7,273 nucleotides of DNA from Pseudomonadota bacterium (GTDB lineage Bacteria > Pseudomonadota > Gammaproteobacteria > Competibacterales > Competibacteraceae): contig JAGTSD010000147.1 in NCBI GenBank assembly GCA_018262135.1, positions 1 through 7,273 on the forward strand, read 5' to 3'. The notes under the pieces are model-generated. The model saw only the letters and a list, made by a program, of their open reading frames with translations. It was not told the DNA's origin and did not search any database. The translations under genes and the position numbers were made by a program. This document shows, in pieces, positions 4,677 to 7,273 of the stretch (the first letter of the stretch is position 1; every line of letters starts with the position of its first letter).

Positions 4677-6374
4677 ATGAGCCTGCGCCGATACCTGCTC
4701 GTCGGCTATGGGGTCGTACTGACCATCGTGCTCGTCGGTTTTTCCATCATCGTGGCGGGAGTCATCGTGCTCGGCGGCACGCCCGAGCGGATCGTCGACC
4801 AGCACTATGCGTCGATCCTGGCGGCCGATCGCATGAGCCAGGCCGTGCAGGCCCAGCAGAATGCCATCCTGCGCACGCTGCTCGACGTCAATTACGACGC
4901 CGCCGCTGATCTGAAGCAGGCGGATCAGGAATTCGGCGCCTGGCTGGCGCGCGTTCGCGACAACCTTGCCCTAATGGAGGAAGGGGCAACCCTCGTCGAG
5001 ATCGAAAAGCGCTACGCGCAATTGCAGGCTCTGATCGCCAACCGGGCGCGCTGGGCTCGCCCCTATCCCTGGGAGGCCAGTGTCGTGGATGCGTTTCAGA
5101 ACGTCATCCAGACTTGCCAGCATCTGGCGGATATGAATTTCAACGCCATGGTCGAGGTCAGCCGCAACGCCCACGAGCGCGTTCGATTCACGGTCTGGAC
5201 GGCGGCGGCGGTGGTCGCCGTCATCCTGCTGATCGGCGTGTGGGTATCGCTGAGTCTGGCGCGACGCTTGAGCGAACCGCTGGAACAAATGGTCGCGGGC
5301 GCCAGCCGGATCGCCGGCGGCGACTATCAGGTCGCCATCGAGGAAAACACGGTCGTCAGGGAAGCCACCCAACTGACCCGGCAATTCAATGCCATGGCCG
5401 CCGCCTTGCAGGAATTCCGCGCCATGGATCTGGAGCGGGTGTTGAACGAGCAGCGCCAGAGTGAAGCCGTGTTGCAGAGCATCGACGATGGTCTGGTCAT
5501 CTTCGGGCACGATGCCCGTATCCAACGCCTCAATCCGGTGGCGGCCCGGCAGTTGGACTTGGCGCCCGACGCCTGCGTCGGGCGCCCGCTCGGCGAATTG
5601 CTGGCAAATCCCGCCATCGACGCCGCGATCCACCGGTGCCTGGATCTGGATGACGGCCTGGAGAACGCGGCGTGCGAACTGCGGGTCGGCAACCCCCATG
5701 ACGAACAGCGTTACCTGGCCTATTCGATCCTGCCGATCAGCGACGAGCGCGTGGGCCGCCAGGGCGCCGTGATGGTGATCCGGGACATCACCGCACACCG
5801 GGCGTTCGAGCAACTGCGCACCGAGTTCGTCATGCGAGCCTCGCACGAACTGCGCACCCCGCTTACCAGCATCCGCATGGGGATCGGGATGTTGACCGAA
5901 AAGGCGCCGTTCGCCGCGGACTCGCGCGAAGGGGATTTGCTCGCCACGGTCGACGAGGAACTGAGCCGGCTGATGCGCCTGGTGAACGACCTGCTCGATT
6001 TATCCCGCTTGCAGGCCGGCCGGCCGGCGCTGGAACTGGCGCCCCACGAGGTGCGAGAACTGCTGGAGTCGGCGCGGCAGCGGTTCGAACTGAACGCGAC
6101 CGACCAAGGCGTTCACCTGACGCTGGTCGGAGAAGAGGAAGCGCTGGCGGCCTGCATACAAATCGATCGGACTCGCTTCGATCGCGTCCTCGATAATCTG
6201 ATCGGCAACGCACTACGGTATACCCCCGCCACTGGCCGCGTCGCCCTGCGGGCGCGTTGCAGCCCGCGCCGGGTGACCAGCAGCATGGCGGCCGCATCGG
6301 GTTACAGTCCATACCCGGCCAGGGCGCGACGTTTTCCATCGAACTGCCGAGGGTCTGGACCCGCTGAGCCGTGA
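4677..6374 (+). CDS. kinB: KinB-like sensor histidine kinase, ATPase domain disrupted
   Basis: 565 residues as read, starting 3 bases after the algB-like stop, so translation is probably coupled. Layout: TM1 (about 8-34), periplasmic sensor region (35-168), TM2 (171-193), HAMP (about 194-245), PAS (about 262-375, VLQSIDDGLVIF), DHp/HisKA (about 378-445) with H390 in SHELRTP, then the start of the ATPase domain with N box DNLIGNALRYTP (N511). The order and many motifs match Pseudomonas KinB, the partner of AlgB. After VALRAR (about residue 526) the reading becomes unrelated (CSPRRVTSSM onwards) to TGA at 6374. The G1 (DxGxG), F and G2 (GxGLGL) boxes are absent, so ATP-dependent autophosphorylation should be lost. 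The true C-terminus lies in another frame at 6278-6367. DHp is intact, so phosphatase or structural activity could persist (inference). Effectively a broken gene unless the deletion is an assembly artefact. Confidence 0.88.
   Translation: MSLRRYLLVGYGVVLTIVLVGFSIIVAGVIVLGGTPERIVDQHYASILAADRMSQAVQAQQNAILRTLLDVNYDAAADLKQADQEFGAWLARVRDNLALMEEGATLVEIEKRYAQLQALIANRARWARPYPWEASVVDAFQNVIQTCQHLADMNFNAMVEVSRNAHERVRFTVWTAAAVVAVILLIGVWVSLSLARRLSEPLEQMVAGASRIAGGDYQVAIEENTVVREATQLTRQFNAMAAALQEFRAMDLERVLNEQRQSEAVLQSIDDGLVIFGHDARIQRLNPVAARQLDLAPDACVGRPLGELLANPAIDAAIHRCLDLDDGLENAACELRVGNPHDEQRYLAYSILPISDERVGRQGAVMVIRDITAHRAFEQLRTEFVMRASHELRTPLTSIRMGIGMLTEKAPFAADSREGDLLATVDEELSRLMRLVNDLLDLSRLQAGRPALELAPHEVRELLESARQRFELNATDQGVHLTLVGEEEALAACIQIDRTRFDRVLDNLIGNALRYTPATGRVALRARCSPRRVTSSMAAASGYSPYPARARRFPSNCRGSGPAEP
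6278..6367 (+). pseudogene. kinB: Out-of-frame authentic C-terminus of the kinB-like kinase
   Basis: In the frame starting at 6278 the codons read QQHGGRIGLQSIPGQGATFS and end IELPRVWTR followed by TGA at 6365-6367. This is the standard end of a histidine kinase ATPase domain (HGGxIxxxSxxGxGxxFxxxLP) and matches the end of KinB. The main frame covers the same bases with unrelated sequence. About 50 codons between RVALRAR and QQHGG are missing by comparison with KinB, replaced by about 23 bases (6255-6277) of unclear origin. Confidence 0.85.
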
Positions 6375-6382
6375 GGGAAGGT

Positions 6383-6412
6383 CGCCTCCCCCGGAGATTT
6401 TTTCCCGAGGCG
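6383..6412 (+). terminator. Possible terminator after the kinase gene
   Basis: CTCC (6386-6389) and GGAG (6393-6396) form a short GC hairpin followed by ATTTTTT (6397-6403). An outer stem CGCCTC/GAGGCG (6383-6388, 6407-6412) spans the same region as an alternative fold. It starts about 16 bases after the ancestral stop at 6367. The stem before the T-run is only 4 bp, so strength is doubtful. Confidence 0.4.
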
Positions 6413-6438
6413 CTGGGCGGGTTCCGTGGGTTCTGAAA

Positions 6439-6478
6439 ACTCTTCGGCGTTGGCGGGGTCTTCCTCTTTGCGAAGAGT
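6439..6478. repeat. 8-bp inverted repeat with 24-base loop
   Basis: ACTCTTCG at 6439-6446 and CGAAGAGT at 6471-6478 are perfect reverse complements separated by 24 bases. It could be a regulator half-site pair or an RNA stem. There is no T-run after it. Confidence 0.4.
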
Positions 6479-6625
6479 CGATTAAAACGCTCAAGATTAT
6501 GCCATGGTTCTGTTCCGGCCTCTTTACCTGGCACGGCTTTGCGCCGGGAAAATCCGACCAGCCTGCGTGATGGATTTCGGGTGCGCGGGCCGTTCGCGCC
6601 GGGCGAGGGCCATTCGCTTCAACCC

Positions 6626-6670
6626 CGGCAAGCTGCTGAGAACGGTCAGCCGTCAGCGGGGTGCTTGCCG
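6626..6670. promoter_or_regulatory. Nested stem-loop upstream of treZ
   Basis: CGGCAAGC (6626-6633) pairs with GCTTGCCG (6663-6670), GCTG (6635-6638) with CAGC (6654-6657) and ACGG (6642-6645) with CCGT (6650-6653) around a TCAG loop. It ends 21 bases before the AGGAGG of treZ. No T-run follows, so a leader-RNA structure or protein site is as likely as a terminator. Confidence 0.5.
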
Positions 6671-6691
6671 TTCGCCACTCGCCACCGACCC

Positions 6692-6697
6692 AGGAGG
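6692..6697 (+). promoter_or_regulatory. Ribosome binding site of treZ
   Basis: A full AGGAGG lies 10 bases before ATG at 6708 and fixes the start. Confidence 0.8.
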
Positions 6698-6707
6698 CCT
6701 CGTTTTT

Positions 6708-7273
6708 ATGAGTACGTTCGAACTGGGTTCCCGCTATCTCGGCGACCGCCAATGCGCCTTCACCCTGTGGGCGCCGTTGCTGAAGCAGGCGGCGGTGCAT
6801 CTGGTCGCGCCCGAGGACCGGCTGATTCCCATGGTCCGGGATGAACGGGGGTACTGGCAGGCCACCGTCACCGGCATCGAACCTGGCGCGCGGTATTTCT
6901 ACCAGGGGGACGGCGAGACCGACCGACCCGACCCGGCTTCGCACCACCAGCCGCAAGGCGTCCACGGACCCTCCCAAGTGGTGGATCACGCCTTCGCCTG
7001 GAGCGACGCCGGCTGGCAGCCGCCGCCGCTGGAACAGTGGGTGATGTACGAGCTGCACGTCGGGACGTTCACCGTCGAGGGCACCTTCGACGCCCTCCTT
7101 CCCCGCCTGCCGGAACTGCGCGAGCTGGGCGTCACCGCGCTGGAACTGCTGCCGGTCGCCCAATTCCCTGGCGAGCGCAACTGGGGTTACGACGGGGTCT
7201 ATCCCTATGCCGCGCAGGCGTCCTACGGCGGGGTCGAGGGCCTGAAGCGACTGGTGGACGCCTGCCATCGCGC
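6708..7273 (+). CDS. treZ: Malto-oligosyltrehalose trehalohydrolase, 5' part
   Basis: Open from ATG at 6708, behind AGGAGG, through the window edge: 188 residues of a protein normally near 600. TreZ cuts trehalose off maltooligosyl-trehalose, the second step of the TreY-TreZ route from glycogen or maltodextrin to trehalose, in the cytoplasm. Seen: an N-terminal beta-sandwich (about 5-95) with FTLWAPLLKQAAVHL, GYWQATVTGIEPGARYFYQ and a DPASHHQPQGVHGPS motif typical of the family, then the start of the GH13 barrel with VMYELHVGTFTVEGTFDA, LGVTALELLPVAQFPGERNW, GYDGVYPYA and SYGGVEGLKRLVDACH. The catalytic Asp and Glu lie beyond the edge. PVAQFPGERNWGYDGV separates it well from glycogen branching and debranching enzymes of the same fold. 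treY and glycogen genes may follow. It is on the same strand as the two-component genes but 340 bases away, so it probably has its own promoter. Confidence 0.93.
   Translation, partial: MSTFELGSRYLGDRQCAFTLWAPLLKQAAVHLVAPEDRLIPMVRDERGYWQATVTGIEPGARYFYQGDGETDRPDPASHHQPQGVHGPSQVVDHAFAWSDAGWQPPPLEQWVMYELHVGTFTVEGTFDALLPRLPELRELGVTALELLPVAQFPGERNWGYDGVYPYAAQASYGGVEGLKRLVDACHR

Larger units (their letters stand above)
6375..6707. other. Intergenic region between kinase remnant and treZ
   Basis: 333 bases with no convincing reading frame. It contains the possible terminator near 6383-6412, an 8-bp inverted repeat ACTCTTCG/CGAAGAGT (6439-6446, 6471-6478), a TGGCACG element at 6529-6535, a nested stem-loop at 6626-6670 and the treZ ribosome binding site. 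It presumably holds the treZ promoter, which I cannot place. Confidence 0.6.

Noticed and set aside
3392..4909. A 505-codon open frame on the plus strand overlapping algB, and a 407-codon one on the minus strand at 3582-4805
   Set aside because: Both are Arg/Gly/Ala-rich, low-complexity translations with no domains, caused by high GC opposite or beside the real gene.
6529..6542. TGGCACG followed by TTTGCG, resembling a sigma-54 promoter for treZ
   Set aside because: The GG to GC spacing is 9 bases instead of the strict 10, so function is unlikely.
6213..7268. A 351-codon minus-strand open frame across the kinase end, the intergenic region and treZ
   Set aside because: It runs antisense to a clear treZ and to the kinase C-terminus, has no recognisable domain, and reflects high GC.
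1..7273. tRNA, rRNA, CRISPR arrays, toxin-antitoxin or phage-defence genes
   Set aside because: Read on both strands; no cloverleaf, no spaced repeats and no proteins of these families were recognised.

Overview
The window looks like a GC-rich gammaproteobacterial chromosome segment. The response regulator and sensor kinase in the middle closely resemble Pseudomonas AlgB and KinB, and a trehalose-synthesis gene (treZ) begins at the right edge. I cannot name the genus. The left 0.8 kb is visibly less GC-rich than the rest (28 of 60 bases G+C at 481-540, against 47 of 60 at 4561-4620), so it may have a different history.

Layout. 1-787 (-): N-terminal part of a PTS Enzyme I-like PEP phosphotransferase, cut by the window edge. 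788-1172: no convincing gene, but many stem-loops and group II intron-like motifs, perhaps a mobile-element scar. 1173-1724 (-): a secreted OmpA-family protein that lacks the end of its C-terminal domain. 1790-2287 (-): an RlpA-type lipoprotein. 2577-3047 (-): an exported PRC-barrel protein. Beyond its amber stop the same frame stays open for 57 more codons (2403-2576) and ends 12 bases before a strong hairpin. 3048-3308: divergent intergenic region with repeated CTTGCAAG palindromes. 3309-4673 (+): AlgB-like NtrC-family regulator. 4677-6374 (+): KinB-like sensor kinase in which about 50 codons of the ATPase domain are missing; the authentic C-terminus survives out of frame up to 6367. 6375-6707: non-coding, with several inverted repeats. 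6708-7273 (+): 5' part of treZ.

How the parts may work together. AlgB and KinB form a two-component pair that, in Pseudomonas, controls exopolysaccharide and envelope traits. Divergent from it sit three genes for exported envelope proteins (PRC-barrel, RlpA, OmpA-like), and downstream a trehalose gene, so an envelope or osmotic-stress neighbourhood is plausible but inferred. The most striking feature is gene decay: the kinase has lost its G1/F/G2 boxes, the PRC-barrel gene carries what looks like an internal amber codon, and the OmpA-like gene has a replaced 3' end beside a gene-free stretch. No clearly new multi-gene system was recognised.
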